DNA of 64,000 bases, taken from assembly GCF_001477655.1 (NCBI RefSeq), contig NZ_CP011266.1:852001-916000 (forward strand), given 5' to 3'. The notes below the pieces were generated by a model. That model made no database searches, had not been told where the DNA came from, and saw only the letters and a list, made by a program, of their open reading frames with translations. This DNA comes from Methanobrevibacter millerae (GTDB taxonomy: Archaea > Methanobacteriota > Methanobacteria > Methanobacteriales > Methanobacteriaceae). Position 1 is the stretch's first letter, and the number at the start of each line of letters is the position of its first letter. The position numbers and the translations under genes were made by a program. Shown one piece after another: positions 29,631 through 40,500 of the stretch.

Positions 29631-30302
29631 TTAGCCCCTAGTAACTTTTAGGCGTTCACTTCCACGGAAAGGCTCAACGTTAACTTTCAGCTCTTTCAGG
29701 TATTTTCTTGTATGGGTCTTTTCACCGTGAATCATGATTTCGCCTAAATCTTCAGCAGTATTAACATCTAATGCCATGAAAAATGAATCATGCACCTGAG
29801 GATTTAATTTTTTTCTTTCAGCAGCTTGTACATGTTTCTTATAGCTTAATCCTTCAAATCGTGTGTGGATTGCCATTGGCTTCATGATTATCATATTTGT
29901 TCCGCCTCCTTTTGACGGAACTATGATAAAGTCAAGACTTTTGGATGCGTCAATTAACATTTGAATATTGGTTTTTCCAATTAAAGGCACGTCTGATGGA
30001 ACAATGATAATTTTTTTTGCTTTTCCTTTACAATATTTCATTGCCTGTTTTAAAGCTTTGTTTAAATTGGAGTTTTCATCTTCCAAAATAGTGTCTAAAT
30101 TCAACTTTTTAGCATAATTCAAAACATCTTCATCCCGACTAATGATGAATATCCTATCAACATGCTTTTTTAAAGTATCTGTAACATCCTGAAGCATAAC
30201 CTTTAGAAGATTTTCTCTTTCTTCATCTGATAAAAAGGGAGATAATCTTGTTTTAGCATTTTTAAACTTGCTTACAGGAATTATAGCATAAATATTATCC
30301 AT
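29631..30302 (-). CDS. cofC: 2-phospho-L-lactate guanylyltransferase (F420 biosynthesis)
   Basis: About 223 residues from the ATG at 30302. A GTG at 30311 is in frame, but its GTGAT serves better as the Shine-Dalgarno of the ATG. Nucleotidyltransferase features are visible: IPVSKFKNAKTRLSP at the N-terminus, VPSDVPLIG for metal/GTP binding, and FEGLSYKKH. CofC makes the activated lactyl- or enolpyruvyl-guanosine intermediate for coenzyme F420, an essential hydride carrier in methanogenesis. It begins 9 nt after proS. Confidence 0.93.
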   Translation of the reverse strand: MDNIYAIIPVSKFKNAKTRLSPFLSDEERENLLKVMLQDVTDTLKKHVDRIFIISRDEDVLNYAKKLNLDTILEDENSNLNKALKQAMKYCKGKAKKIIIVPSDVPLIGKTNIQMLIDASKSLDFIIVPSKGGGTNMIIMKPMAIHTRFEGLSYKKHVQAAERKKLNPQVHDSFFMALDVNTAEDLGEIMIHGEKTHTRKYLKELKVNVEPFRGSERLKVTRG

Positions 30303-30311
30303 TTTAATCAC

Positions 30312-31718
30312 TTAATATGTTTTGGCGACTAATGCAACATATTTTGCATCTTTTCCACTAACAATACATTTAGCACCATCTTCAGCATCCTTGTGAATTC
30401 CTAAAACATCATAACCGGTTTTTTCTTCGATTTCTTTTCCGCAATCTTCATCACCGCACCAGTTTACTGCAGCAACGTTTCCTGCTTCAACCAGTTCTGC
30501 AATCTCATCAATGTTTTCTGTAAATTTGACATGCTCTTCCTGGAATTTCCATGCTGAACCTTTGAGATTTTCATATGATTTGTCAAGTAAATCCTTAACG
30601 TTATCAACTAATGTATCATCCAATGCCAATTCAATTTTTTCTCCTTCGTCACGTCTCATGGCTATAGTAATATTGTTTTCCAAATCTCTTGGTCCAAGCT
30701 CTAGTTTTAAAGGAGTTCCTTTCAATTCCCAGTCATAGAACTTTTTACCTGGTCTGATGTCTCTGTCATCAATGTTTACGCGCAAGCCCGCATCTTCCAA
30801 TGCCTCTTTGATTTCTGTGCATTTTGCCATAACTTCCTCTTTTCCCTTCTTGAATAGGATTGGAATGATCGTGATTTGGTTAGGTGAAACCATTGGTGGA
30901 AGGCGTAAACCTTTTTCATCACCATGAATTCCAATAATTGATGCAACAACACGGTCTGACAATCCTGCACAGGTCTGATAAACATATTTGTGCTCCCCAT
31001 CCTTATCTTCGAATGTGATATCAAATGTTTTTGCGAAAGTTTGACCTAAATTGTGTATTGTACCAATTTGTAAGGTTTTTCCGTCAGGCATTATGGCATC
31101 AAAAGCCATAGTATAGTCAGCACCAGGGAAAGTATCCCATACAGGTCTTTTTGAAATCAGATATGGGATTCCAAAGCTATCTAAAAATTCCTTATAAATT
31201 TCAATGAAGTCCTCAATTTGCTCATCACACTCTTCTTTTGTTGCATGTGCAGTGTGCGCTTCCTTAAATGTAGTGATTTCACGTACACGAATTAAAGGTC
31301 TTGTATGTTTTGTTTCATATCTGAAAGTGTTAACAACCTGATAATATTTTTTTGGTAGGTCAATGTGTGATCTAATCCATAATGCATACATTGGATAGAT
31401 TGCAGTTTCGCTGGTAGGTCTTAAAGCTAATTTTTCATTCAAATCATTTCTTCCACCTTTTGTAACCCAGTAAACTTCATCTTCAAATCCTTTAACATGC
31501 TCCCCTTCCTTTGCCAGTTCCGCTTCAGGAACAAGTAATGGGAATAAAACTTCGTCATGGTCTTTATCCAAAAGTTCTTTAATTTTCTCAAGCATGTATT
31601 TTCTTATTTTAAATCCGTATGGCATCCAAATTGCCATTCCCTTAATAGGGTATCTTGAATCAGTAATATTTGCTTCTTCTAAAATATCATGAAACCATTC
31701 ACTAAAATTTTCCACCAT
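30312..31718 (-). CDS. proS: Prolyl-tRNA synthetase, archaeal/eukaryotic type
   Basis: 468 residues, class II synthetase. Motif 2 ([28 protein letters not shown], seen as TFRYE and [13 protein letters not shown]) and the anticodon-binding domain are present, with the short Cys-containing C-terminal zinc-like domain ending in Tyr (VALVAKTY) typical of the archaeal type. The ATG at 31718 directly follows AGGTGAT. The next codon, GTG at 31715, has better Shine-Dalgarno spacing. First gene of the operon with cofC, thiD and the DGC protein. Confidence 0.95.
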   Translation of the reverse strand: MVENFSEWFHDILEEANITDSRYPIKGMAIWMPYGFKIRKYMLEKIKELLDKDHDEVLFPLLVPEAELAKEGEHVKGFEDEVYWVTKGGRNDLNEKLALRPTSETAIYPMYALWIRSHIDLPKKYYQVVNTFRYETKHTRPLIRVREITTFKEAHTAHATKEECDEQIEDFIEIYKEFLDSFGIPYLISKRPVWDTFPGADYTMAFDAIMPDGKTLQIGTIHNLGQTFAKTFDITFEDKDGEHKYVYQTCAGLSDRVVASIIGIHGDEKGLRLPPMVSPNQITIIPILFKKGKEEVMAKCTEIKEALEDAGLRVNIDDRDIRPGKKFYDWELKGTPLKLELGPRDLENNITIAMRRDEGEKIELALDDTLVDNVKDLLDKSYENLKGSAWKFQEEHVKFTENIDEIAELVEAGNVAAVNWCGDEDCGKEIEEKTGYDVLGIHKDAEDGAKCIVSGKDAKYVALVAKTY

Positions 31719-31850
31719 ATCACCTAATTTATTTATAATATTATTATATTTGTTTTTAATAGTTATATAATTAAAGTAGTGACAGGATAATTCTGCACTT
31801 ATTTTATATTTTTAAAAAATTTAAATAAATAGAAAGTCAAAATTAATGAT

Positions 31851-32942
31851 ATGTCACGACAAGAAAAAATTGTAAAAACTAGCATAATAGGCATTGTTGT
31901 TAATCTTATTCTTGTTGCATTTAAGGCGTTTGTCGGCATTGCTACTAATTCTATTGCTATTACTTTGGATGCAGTAAATAATTTAACTGATGCATTATCA
32001 TCCATTATTACGATTATTGGGGCAAAACTCGCAGGAAAAGCTCCTGATAAAAACCATCCATATGGTTATGGCCGTATTGAATATTTCTCATCTGTAATAA
32101 TTGCAGCTATTGTCTTATGGGCAGGCATTACTGCACTGATGGAGTCCTGGCCTAAAATTTTCACACCTGATGTGACAAATTATACTAATGTTTCTCTTTT
32201 AATTATTGCTGTTGCAGTTGTTGTAAAATTTGTTTTGGGTCAATATGTAAAACGTGTGGGTGAAGATATTAATTCCCAGGCTTTAGTTGCTTCAGGTAGT
32301 GATGCATTCTTTGATTCAATTCTATCTCTTTCAACTTTAATCGCAGCTATTATTTCAATATTTTTTAACATTTCTCTTGAAGGAATTCTTGGTGTTATCA
32401 TTTCTATTGTTATTATCAAAGCGAGTATTGATATGCTGAGAGAAACTTTAGACAGCATGATCGGTGCAAGGGTGGACTCTGTTTTGTCCAAAAAAATCAA
32501 AGATTCCATTCTAGAAATTCCCGGTATTTATGGGGTATATGATTTAAGCCTGCATAACTATGGGCCTGAAGACATGCAAGGGTCTATTCATGTTGAAATT
32601 GACGACACGCTAACTGCACTTGATATTCAAAAATTATCAAGACATATTTCAGCTAAAATATTCAAGGAATTCTCAATTATTTTAACTGTTGGTATTTATG
32701 CTCATAATGATGTACACAAAGATATTCGTGATGATTTGTACAATATTGCTTCACAATATCCTGAAATCTTGGAGATACATGGTTTCATTGTTTATGAAGA
32801 TGAAAATTTAATCACATTCGATATCATTGTTGACTTTGATGCAGACCGTGAATCAGTAAAAGAAAAAATTTTAAGTGAAATTAAGACCAAACATCCTGAA
32901 TTTAATTATCTGATGATTGATGATTACGATGTCAGTGATTGA
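31851..32942 (+). CDS. CDF cation efflux protein, Mn/Fe-type motif
   Basis: 363 residues: six hydrophobic helices (1-210) plus a cytosolic ferredoxin-like domain with an extra C-terminal repeat (to 363). The metal site in helix 2 reads NNLTD (NxxxD) and in helix 5 DAFFD (DxxxD), where zinc transporters have His in the second. N/DxxxD-DxxxD is the pattern of manganese or iron CDF exporters such as MntE. Monocistronic, divergent from proS. Confidence 0.88.
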   Translation: MSRQEKIVKTSIIGIVVNLILVAFKAFVGIATNSIAITLDAVNNLTDALSSIITIIGAKLAGKAPDKNHPYGYGRIEYFSSVIIAAIVLWAGITALMESWPKIFTPDVTNYTNVSLLIIAVAVVVKFVLGQYVKRVGEDINSQALVASGSDAFFDSILSLSTLIAAIISIFFNISLEGILGVIISIVIIKASIDMLRETLDSMIGARVDSVLSKKIKDSILEIPGIYGVYDLSLHNYGPEDMQGSIHVEIDDTLTALDIQKLSRHISAKIFKEFSIILTVGIYAHNDVHKDIRDDLYNIASQYPEILEIHGFIVYEDENLITFDIIVDFDADRESVKEKILSEIKTKHPEFNYLMIDDYDVSD

Positions 32943-33091
32943 ATATCTTAATCTTGCAGAAGCCAAAATAATTTAAATATGCTTGTAATTTAAATGTGGT
33001 ATTCCTCCACATCTCTTTTTTTAATTAATTTTCAGACAAAACAATCATATTATAGTTATACTTTATATATAGTTTATACATAAAATAAATT

Positions 33092-33403
33092 ATGATAAAT
33101 TTGATTATTTCTGCAGTGTATTATGGCTCCAACAGTCACATTGGTGATTTGATTGGAGGCATACTTGGTATTATACTTTGTCTAATTATTTCTGCATTTT
33201 GTTCTAAAACAGATTCATCAAACAATAATTCATCAAAAACAGATGGGTATAACTCAAATTCATATACCAATATGCATCGCTCATCCTATGATGATTTCAT
33301 TGAACAGACAAACTACGACCCTACATGGGATGATCCATTTTTTGAAAAGACAGGAATCGACCCTTGGTTTGATGACAATCCTTGGGACCATGAGAAAAAA
33401 TAA
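33092..33403 (+). CDS. Hypothetical small membrane protein with Asn/Ser-rich and Trp/Asp-rich tail
   Basis: 103 residues. One or two hydrophobic helices (residues ~1-40: LIISAVYY, then IGGILGIILCLIISAF) are followed by a polar Ser/Asn stretch and an acidic aromatic tail (PTWDDPFF, PWFDDNPWD). A TATA-like region lies ~30 bp upstream, with no clear Shine-Dalgarno. Not recognised. The internal PxWDDPFF / PWFDDNPW near-repeat might be a short binding motif. Confidence 0.6.
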   Translation: MINLIISAVYYGSNSHIGDLIGGILGIILCLIISAFCSKTDSSNNNSSKTDGYNSNSYTNMHRSSYDDFIEQTNYDPTWDDPFFEKTGIDPWFDDNPWDHEKK

Positions 33404-33506
33404 TTATATTTTAATTTTTTATTTCTATTTTCATTATTTAAAAGAAAGTTATTTAATATATTTTAATCATATATAAAAAATGTATAAATAATTTTAGGAG
33501 ATATTT

Positions 33507-34550
33507 ATGAGTAATAGGAAAATACAAATGCCTCGTGAAGTTTACATAGATCCCGGTATTATAAATGATACTGCGGATATCTGTAAGTCTCTGCATTTAG
33601 ATAAAAAGATTTTAATTGTGACTGGTTCTCATACATATGATATTGGTGCAGTTCCGGTTATTGAAAGCCTTGAAAAAGCAGATATTGATTGTGATGTTAT
33701 CAAAGTTGATAAGGCATCATTCGAATCAATTTCTGAAGTTGAAGAATTGATTACACCCGACACTACAGTTTTAGGTATTGGTGGAGGAAAAGTAATTGAT
33801 GTAGCTAAATTGTCTTCTTATAATCAGGGTGTTTATTTTGTCTCTATGCCGACTACAGCTTCACATGATGGTATTGTATCTCCTTTGGCTTCAATTAAAA
33901 ATCCTAACTCATCCACATCCGCTAAGGCACATTCTCCAATTGCAGTAATTGCTGATACTGAAATCATTGCCCAATCTCCATTCAGATTATTGTCTGCAGG
34001 TTGTGCTGATTTGATTTCAAACTTTACAGCTATCAAGGATTGGAAACTAGCCCACAGATTGAAAAATGCACCGTTCAGTGAATCTGCTGCTTCCCTTTCA
34101 ATAATGTCTGCTCACTTAATAACGGATAATGTCAGCAACATAAAGCCTAACCTTGAGGCAAGCGCACGCATTGTAATGAAATCTCTGTTTAGCGGAGGTA
34201 TGGCAATCAGCATTGCAGGCACAAGCAGACCTGCTAGCGGGTCTGAGCATCTCTTTTCTCATGCATTGGATAAGATACTTGATAAACCTGCTTTGCACGG
34301 TGAACAATGTGGTATAGGTACAATATTGATGATGTATCTTCATGATGGTGACTGGAGGGCTATCAAAAATTCCCTAAAAGCGGTTCAAGCTCCAACCACT
34401 GCATCTGAAATTGGCATTGCTGAAGAGGATATTATTGAAGCATTGATGGTAGCTCATAAAATAAGGCCTGAAAGATATACTATTTTGGGAGATAATGGAA
34501 TTTCGAAAGAAGCTGCCTATGAATTGGCATATAAAACAGGGGTGATTTAA
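33507..34550 (+). CDS. egsA: sn-Glycerol-1-phosphate dehydrogenase
   Basis: 347 residues. NAD-binding IGGGKVIDVAK, PTTASHDGIVSP, and the zinc ligands of the family (Asp in GCADLIS, His in GSEHLFSHALD, His in LHGEQCGIG). It makes sn-glycerol-1-phosphate, the stereospecific backbone of archaeal lipids, so it is a strong marker of Archaea. Its stop overlaps the next gene's ATG by one base. Confidence 0.95.
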   Translation: MSNRKIQMPREVYIDPGIINDTADICKSLHLDKKILIVTGSHTYDIGAVPVIESLEKADIDCDVIKVDKASFESISEVEELITPDTTVLGIGGGKVIDVAKLSSYNQGVYFVSMPTTASHDGIVSPLASIKNPNSSTSAKAHSPIAVIADTEIIAQSPFRLLSAGCADLISNFTAIKDWKLAHRLKNAPFSESAASLSIMSAHLITDNVSNIKPNLEASARIVMKSLFSGGMAISIAGTSRPASGSEHLFSHALDKILDKPALHGEQCGIGTILMMYLHDGDWRAIKNSLKAVQAPTTASEIGIAEEDIIEALMVAHKIRPERYTILGDNGISKEAAYELAYKTGVI

Positions 34551-34987
34551 TGATTACATTAATTGGTAAAGATTTGGCTCAAAAAGGAACTGAATTTGTT
34601 TTTTTAGGTCCTGCTGAAGAATGTGATGATTGCAGATTCAAATCATCTTGTATAGGTAATTTGGAATTGAATAGGAAATATGTTATTACAGATGTTAAGG
34701 AAAATGAACAAAAATGTCAAGTTCATTCTCAAAATGTTGTAATTCCTGTTGAAGTCGAAAGAGCTGAAATCGATGTTTTAACAACATCCAAAAATATTTT
34801 TGAAGGCTCCACTTTTACATATGCTTCTCCTGAATGTGATGAATACTGTGAATATCATGACTTGTGCTTCCCTGAAGGTTTACTTGAAAATGATAAATGC
34901 ATTGTTTTAAAAAATCAAGGAAAACATAAAGGGGAATGTAAAAAAGGTCTTAATCTCAATAAACTTACTCTAGGTTTTGTTATTTAA
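34550..34987 (+). CDS. UPF0179 family Cys-rich protein
   Basis: 145 residues with regularly spaced Cys groups: [21 protein letters not shown] and GECKK, which could bind zinc or a 4Fe-4S cluster. The family is found almost only in euryarchaea and has no assigned function. It is translationally coupled to egsA (TAATG overlap) and closely followed by rpiA. Confidence 0.85.
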   Translation: MITLIGKDLAQKGTEFVFLGPAEECDDCRFKSSCIGNLELNRKYVITDVKENEQKCQVHSQNVVIPVEVERAEIDVLTTSKNIFEGSTFTYASPECDEYCEYHDLCFPEGLLENDKCIVLKNQGKHKGECKKGLNLNKLTLGFVI

Positions 34988-35001
34988 TTTTGGTGTTGAT
35001 T

Positions 35002-35688
35002 ATGAAAAATGCTAGTAAAAACGATTCTAGTAAAAAAAATGCAGGTTATAAGGCTGCAGAATATGTTGAAGATGGAATGGTTTTAGGATTGGGAACAGGT
35101 TCTACAACCCATTATTTCATTGAAAAAGTTGGTATGAGAATGGCTGAAGAAGGAATCAAAGTAAAAGGAATTCCAACTTCATTCCAATCATTACTGCTAG
35201 CTAAAAAATGGAATATTCCAATAACAACTTTGGAAGAAAATGATATTGACTTGTCTGTAGATGGAGCAGATGAGGTTGATAGTGATTTTAATCTTATTAA
35301 GGGTGGTGGAGCAGCACACACCAAAGAAAAAATTGTCGATTATGCTGCAAAAGAATTCATTGTAATTGTAGACGAATCAAAAGTTGTTGGAAAATTAGGA
35401 ACATTTCCTGTGCCTGTTGAGGTAATTCCAGATGCTTCACGTGTTGTAATTCAGGCATTGGAGGATATGGGTGCTGAATGTGAAATCAGGATGGCTCAAA
35501 GAAAGGACGGTCCTGTAATAACTGACAATGGCAATTTTGTAATTGATGCTAAGTTTAGTGAAATAGCCAGTCCTCAGCATTTGGAGATTGACTTGAATTC
35601 AATTCCAGGAGTTGTTGAAAATGGAATATTTACACAAATGGTAGATCGGGTCATTGTTGGAACCTCTGATGGTACAAAAGAGTTATAA
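35002..35688 (+). CDS. rpiA: Ribose-5-phosphate isomerase A
   Basis: 228 residues from the ATG at 35002, which has GGTG 7 nt upstream; in-frame TTG/GTG codons before it are less likely. Family motifs [20 protein letters not shown] and [12 protein letters not shown] are present. It interconverts ribose-5-P and ribulose-5-P for nucleotide synthesis. Third gene in the egsA run, followed at 9 nt by a small membrane protein gene. Confidence 0.95.
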   Translation: MKNASKNDSSKKNAGYKAAEYVEDGMVLGLGTGSTTHYFIEKVGMRMAEEGIKVKGIPTSFQSLLLAKKWNIPITTLEENDIDLSVDGADEVDSDFNLIKGGGAAHTKEKIVDYAAKEFIVIVDESKVVGKLGTFPVPVEVIPDASRVVIQALEDMGAECEIRMAQRKDGPVITDNGNFVIDAKFSEIASPQHLEIDLNSIPGVVENGIFTQMVDRVIVGTSDGTKEL

Positions 35689-35697
35689 GGTGATTTA

Positions 35698-35916
35698 ATG
35701 CCTATTCCGGGTTTAGATCCATATAATTTAAGGAGCTATTTAAATAAGGTTGTTTTGTTGATAGGCATAATAATTATTATTTATGCACTTTTGTGGCTGC
35801 TTGCTGAGTTACAGATAATTCCTAGGATTTTCTTTGCAATATTCCCGCAAATAGTTCTGTTGCTCATTGGAATATTCATTGTATATGTAGCATTGTCAAA
35901 AAGAAATACTTATTAG
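35698..35916 (+). CDS. Hypothetical two-helix membrane protein
   Basis: 72 residues with two hydrophobic segments (about 19-40 and 46-66) and short polar ends. Clear AGGTGAT Shine-Dalgarno 4 nt before the ATG. Last gene of the egsA-UPF0179-rpiA run; its stop overlaps the end of the convergent gene by a few bases. Function unknown. Confidence 0.65.
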   Translation: MPIPGLDPYNLRSYLNKVVLLIGIIIIIYALLWLLAELQIIPRIFFAIFPQIVLLLIGIFIVYVALSKRNTY

Positions 35917-37361
35917 ATATTTCTTTTAATTTCTTCTTTTATTTCATTAGAACATTCATCATCATATTGGTCTAAAAACTTTAAACAGATTTCTTCACCA
36001 CTTAAATCCGGATGGTTCCAGTAATACTCTTCAAATTTTGTATAGTCGATGATGTCCATTCGGTATTTTTCATAGTAATGTAGTGGATGGTTGTTTAAAA
36101 ACTCAATTCCTTCTTCCGTAATGCTTTCATCATTGATGTAGTTGTTTTCATTCAAATATTTCTTCAACACATTAAAATTAATATTGAAATTTTTTTCACA
36201 CATAAAAACGGAATATTCAAAGTCAATTTTTTCATTAATCATTTTCAGGAATTTATACGCAATGTATCTGATGTCTTCATCAGTATTGTTTTTATTGTAT
36301 TGATGGATTGAGTTAATTAAATTCTTTTCTGTTTCAATCAGATTATAATTTAAGTTTATTCCACAGTAATGGCAATACTTGTCATGCTTGTCAATAGGCA
36401 TTTCGCAGTATGGACATGTTTCATCATGTGTAATTAACGTAGGCTCTTCTGGAATGTTGAAGAGGTATGCTAATCTGATTAAAAGTGACTCATTAAAAAT
36501 CATTCCTGCTTCATATTCCTCCTTTATTTGTTCTTTGATTTCCAAAGCTCTGGAATATGTAACATGTGCATCATCAATTAATGTTTCTATATATGGTGAC
36601 AGTTCATCATCGTTCCCGATTACTTCTTCTAGGCTAAATTCTTTTAATGGAAGCTTTTCTTCTAATTCCACCAAAATTCCAAGAATTTTTTCGTCTTTTT
36701 CAATGAACAATTCTTTAATTTCATTAAAATAATCATCATCGAGTTTTGATCTTTTATTTATGCAATCGTATCTTATTATATCATCATTCAGCGGAAGGCT
36801 GTATGCTATAAGGCAGCTTTTCATGTCCAATAAATGTATAGGTGCACAGATATTCAAATCATAAAAATGGGTGGATAATTCTTCTTCAGTCTCTATTTCC
36901 TTATTGGCGATTACATGCTCTCCAGGGACAATCAGTTCAATAGCGCTTGCAGCAATATTTTCATTGATTTTTTTAGCATATCCGTATTTAATCAGCAGTT
37001 CTATTAGAAAACGTGTCGGTTCTATGATGCTTGGCTTATTATGCTCTTTCATTGTCTTTTCAAGCTCTTGAATAAAAAGTTTATTTCCTCTGAATTCGGG
37101 TAGGATGTAGATGTTGTTTAGGGCTGCTGTCATGAACTCCCTTGAAAAATCATATGAACAAAAACCTATAACATTATTGTCAAAAACCAGTTCCTTGAAT
37201 AAATTGCACTCTTCACTTTTCAATATGAAATGCTCATCTTTTATTGAATTGTAAATGTATTCATATTCCTTTTCTAAAAGTGGAGTAATGTTTATTGTAT
37301 TTTCGGTCAAGTAAACCTTTTGTGTGTTGTCTTCTCGTGTTAAATAATTAATTTTTTCCAA
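35913..37361 (-). CDS. Uncharacterised protein with GNAT-like N-terminus and zinc ribbon
   Basis: 482 residues. The N-terminal ~130 residues look like an acetyltransferase fold (NNIYILPEFRGNKLF resembles the acetyl-CoA loop). The middle is acidic and helical. A four-Cys zinc ribbon follows near residue 320 (CPYCEMP...YCHYCG). The C-terminal ~140 residues are helical and could be winged-helix-like (LKKYLNENNYINDESITEEG). It starts with TTG behind a TGTGAT Shine-Dalgarno. No specific function is recognised; the GNAT call is tentative. Confidence 0.6.
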   Translation of the reverse strand: MEKINYLTREDNTQKVYLTENTINITPLLEKEYEYIYNSIKDEHFILKSEECNLFKELVFDNNVIGFCSYDFSREFMTAALNNIYILPEFRGNKLFIQELEKTMKEHNKPSIIEPTRFLIELLIKYGYAKKINENIAASAIELIVPGEHVIANKEIETEEELSTHFYDLNICAPIHLLDMKSCLIAYSLPLNDDIIRYDCINKRSKLDDDYFNEIKELFIEKDEKILGILVELEEKLPLKEFSLEEVIGNDDELSPYIETLIDDAHVTYSRALEIKEQIKEEYEAGMIFNESLLIRLAYLFNIPEEPTLITHDETCPYCEMPIDKHDKYCHYCGINLNYNLIETEKNLINSIHQYNKNNTDEDIRYIAYKFLKMINEKIDFEYSVFMCEKNFNINFNVLKKYLNENNYINDESITEEGIEFLNNHPLHYYEKYRMDIIDYTKFEEYYWNHPDLSGEEICLKFLDQYDDECSNEIKEEIKRNI

Positions 37362-37506
37362 GATATCACATTTTATTTTAATTAATCTTATTTTAATGCT
37401 TGTTATATTTAAAATATTCGATTCATTGTTTAGTTTTAACTAAAAATTAACTTAAAATTTAGTTATTCCTAATTTATATAGTTTATGGCTACTTTTTTTA
37501 AGGTTA

Positions 37507-37549
37507 ACAAAAAAATAAAAAAAGAAGTAAATGAATTTTTCATTTACTT
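37507..37549 (-). terminator. Terminator of the large adhesin gene
   Basis: 11-bp perfect stem AAGTAAATGAA/TTCATTTACTT (37525-37549, 3-nt loop) overlapping the stop codon, followed on the minus strand by CTTTTTTTATTTTTTTG. Confidence 0.8.
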
Positions 37550-40500
37550 ATGCAGTGATTTTTATGGTATTTGCAATATTGCAGCCATTATATGATGATG
37601 TGATAATGTATTCTCCGGCCATTAAATTAATGTTTAATCTTGCTTCACCATTTTCGTTTGTTATTCTATTATAGAATACACCATTAATATTAAAACCTAT
37701 TGTCTGGTTTGCAAATGGATTTCCATTTCCATCAACAAGTTTTGCAACAAATTTTGTGCCATCACGATATTTCATATCAACATCACCTGCAGATAAAACA
37801 GGTAAAACAGTAATGTTATTGGCTACATTACATCCATCATAACTTGCAGTAATTACATAATCATCTGGAGGTAAATTAATGTTTAATTTTGCATATCCGG
37901 ATTCATTGGTTTTTCTTTCATACATTACACCGTTAATGTTGAAAGTAACTGTCTGATTGGCACCAACAGGATTGCCCTCATCATCCAATACTTTTACAAC
38001 ATATTGGGAATTGTTTCTGTAGTATTTAATCAAATCATTGTTTTCAGTTATTTTTGAAAGAACAGTAATATTGTTACTTCCCATTTCTTTAGTTTCTGGA
38101 TTTATTGCAGTAATAACATATTTTCCTTGGTTTAAGTTGATGTTTAGTTTTGCTTTACCTTCACTGCCATTGATTTGGCGTTTGTATCCTACACCGTTGA
38201 TGTTGAAAGTTACGGTTGTTCCAGCTGCTAATGGATTTCCTTGATTATCCAAGAATGTTGCATAATATTGGGTTCCATTTTTGAATATTTTGGTTATGTC
38301 GTTACCATATACTGTAGATAACACGGTAATTTTTGAATTTACTTTAGCAGGATCATATTTGTCATTTCCTTCATAGTAAACAACAGTATCATATTCGCCA
38401 CTGTTTAAGTTAATGTTCATATTAATAGTACCGTTTTCATTGGTTGTACGGGTGTTATTTACCCCATTAATGGAAATGATTACACTTTCATTCGCAATGC
38501 CCGTACCATTTGAAGTTAATGTAATTATGAATTTAGTACCGTTTTTATAATACATTTCAATTTCTGGAGCGGTTAATTCCACTGCATTTGGACTGTTCAC
38601 ACTGATTGTTGATTGTTCGGTTTTTTTACCAATTTTATCATTTCCAGCAAAGCTTACAACTGCAGTATAATTTCCATTTGGTAAAATTACATTAATTGTT
38701 GCAATACCTTTTGAATTTGTAATTGCTGAGTAACTTTCACCATTAATTTCAAATACTAATGTTTCATTAGCTATTTCGCTTCCATTTCTATCTTTTAAAA
38801 TGGAACTATAGTTAAATTTAGTACTATTGCTTGTTAAATCTTCAGCAATGATTGTTGCAGGTGCGGTATATGATGGAGAATCATGTGCTCCATCGCTATA
38901 AGTTCCTTGCACATCCTCCGCACTTTGGTATTGTGAGTCTGCAAATGCAATGTATGTTACGAATGTTGGAGGGAATGGTAAGAAGTCTAAATCATATTCA
39001 TTTTCTCCAATAGTCACATTATAGTATCCTCCACCAAGTAATAATGCAATTCTACTTCCAATCATTGTATTGTTAAATATATACTCATTTCCAGAACCAT
39101 ATGCTGTAATTGAAGATATTCTTCCATTTAGTATAGTGTTGTTATAAACCATATGTCCTTTGGAGTGCATTAAATAAATTCCTTCTTTTGCACCATTAAT
39201 TGTGTTATTAAATACTACAACATTCGGTCCGGTTCCATGTCTTACGTCAATTCCATGGTTTACCACATTGGTAATGGTATTGTTGGCTATTATGTCTCTA
39301 GGTGATCCAAAATTGATTATACCATTTGTATATTGGTCATGTATGTTATTGTCTGTAATTATTGAATCTCCGGAGTATTGCATGAATATACCGAATGATG
39401 CGCCTTCGATTGCGCATCCAGTAATAGTTAAGTTATTACTTGCATCAGCATAAATTCCAGCTGTTTTGTATTCGTCAGTTGTAGTTGTTGCTTTGGTAGG
39501 ATTATATCCTGGATATTTACTAATAATGTTTAAATCAGAAATTACTGTATGTGTATTATTTAAGGTGTATAGTACCGCATAGTATGCAACTGCATATCCA
39601 CCATTAGCACTTTGATTTCTTACTTTTTCGGGTACATTTTCACTATTGAGTTTATCATATCCAATTAATGTTGCATTGTTACCGATAATTTTTATATTTT
39701 TATCTGTGTAAATACAAATGTCATTATAAATTGCATTTTCAGCAAAATTTAAAGTATCTCCATCTTTCATTGAGTCAATGATTGTTTGAATGTCTGTTGA
39801 TGTAGCATCACTAGAAACATTGTATGTAGTACCTGTTGGGGTTAAGATATTATTATAATCAATTGAAATTTCTTTTGGGATTGGAATATTTGTTTTATTA
39901 GAATATACGTCTTCTGATAAAGTTGAATCAGTGTAAACTCCAATATCATCTGTTGCACTTTGATAATCTGATTCTGCACTTGCGATATAATAAACAAATG
40001 TTGGCGGGAATGGTAAATTATCTAATTGGAAAGTATTTTCTCCAATAGTGATGTTGGAATATCCTCCACCTAATAATACACCAATTCTTGATTTACGCAT
40101 TGTATTGTCATATAAATTAACTTCTGATGAACCATAACATGTAATTGAACTTATAGTACAGTTAATTAATGTGTTTTGTGTTGCAGTGTGACCTTTGGAG
40201 TGCATTAAATAAATTCCTTCTTTAGAACCAACAACTGTATTATTGATAATTTGAACGTTTGGTCCGGTTCCATGTCTTACATCAATACCGTGATTTTTAG
40301 CATTGATTACAGTGTTGTTTGCAATTAATGTTCTTGCTGATCCAAAATTTAAAAATCCTGTAGTTTTTTGATTTTGGATTTTATTGTTTGTAACTGTTCC
40401 ATCTGGAGAACTAGTCATATAAATACCCCAAGATGATCCTTCAATAGTGTTGCTGTCAATATTTACTCCATTAACTTGGCTGATGTATAAAGCAGCATTA

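Noticed and set aside
37430-37450. TTTAGTTTTAACTAAA palindrome near a TATA-like box, similar in form to the metal-ATPase operator
   Set aside because: The half-site differs (AGTT versus AGGT) and no plus-strand gene follows, so it is probably chance in AT-rich DNA.
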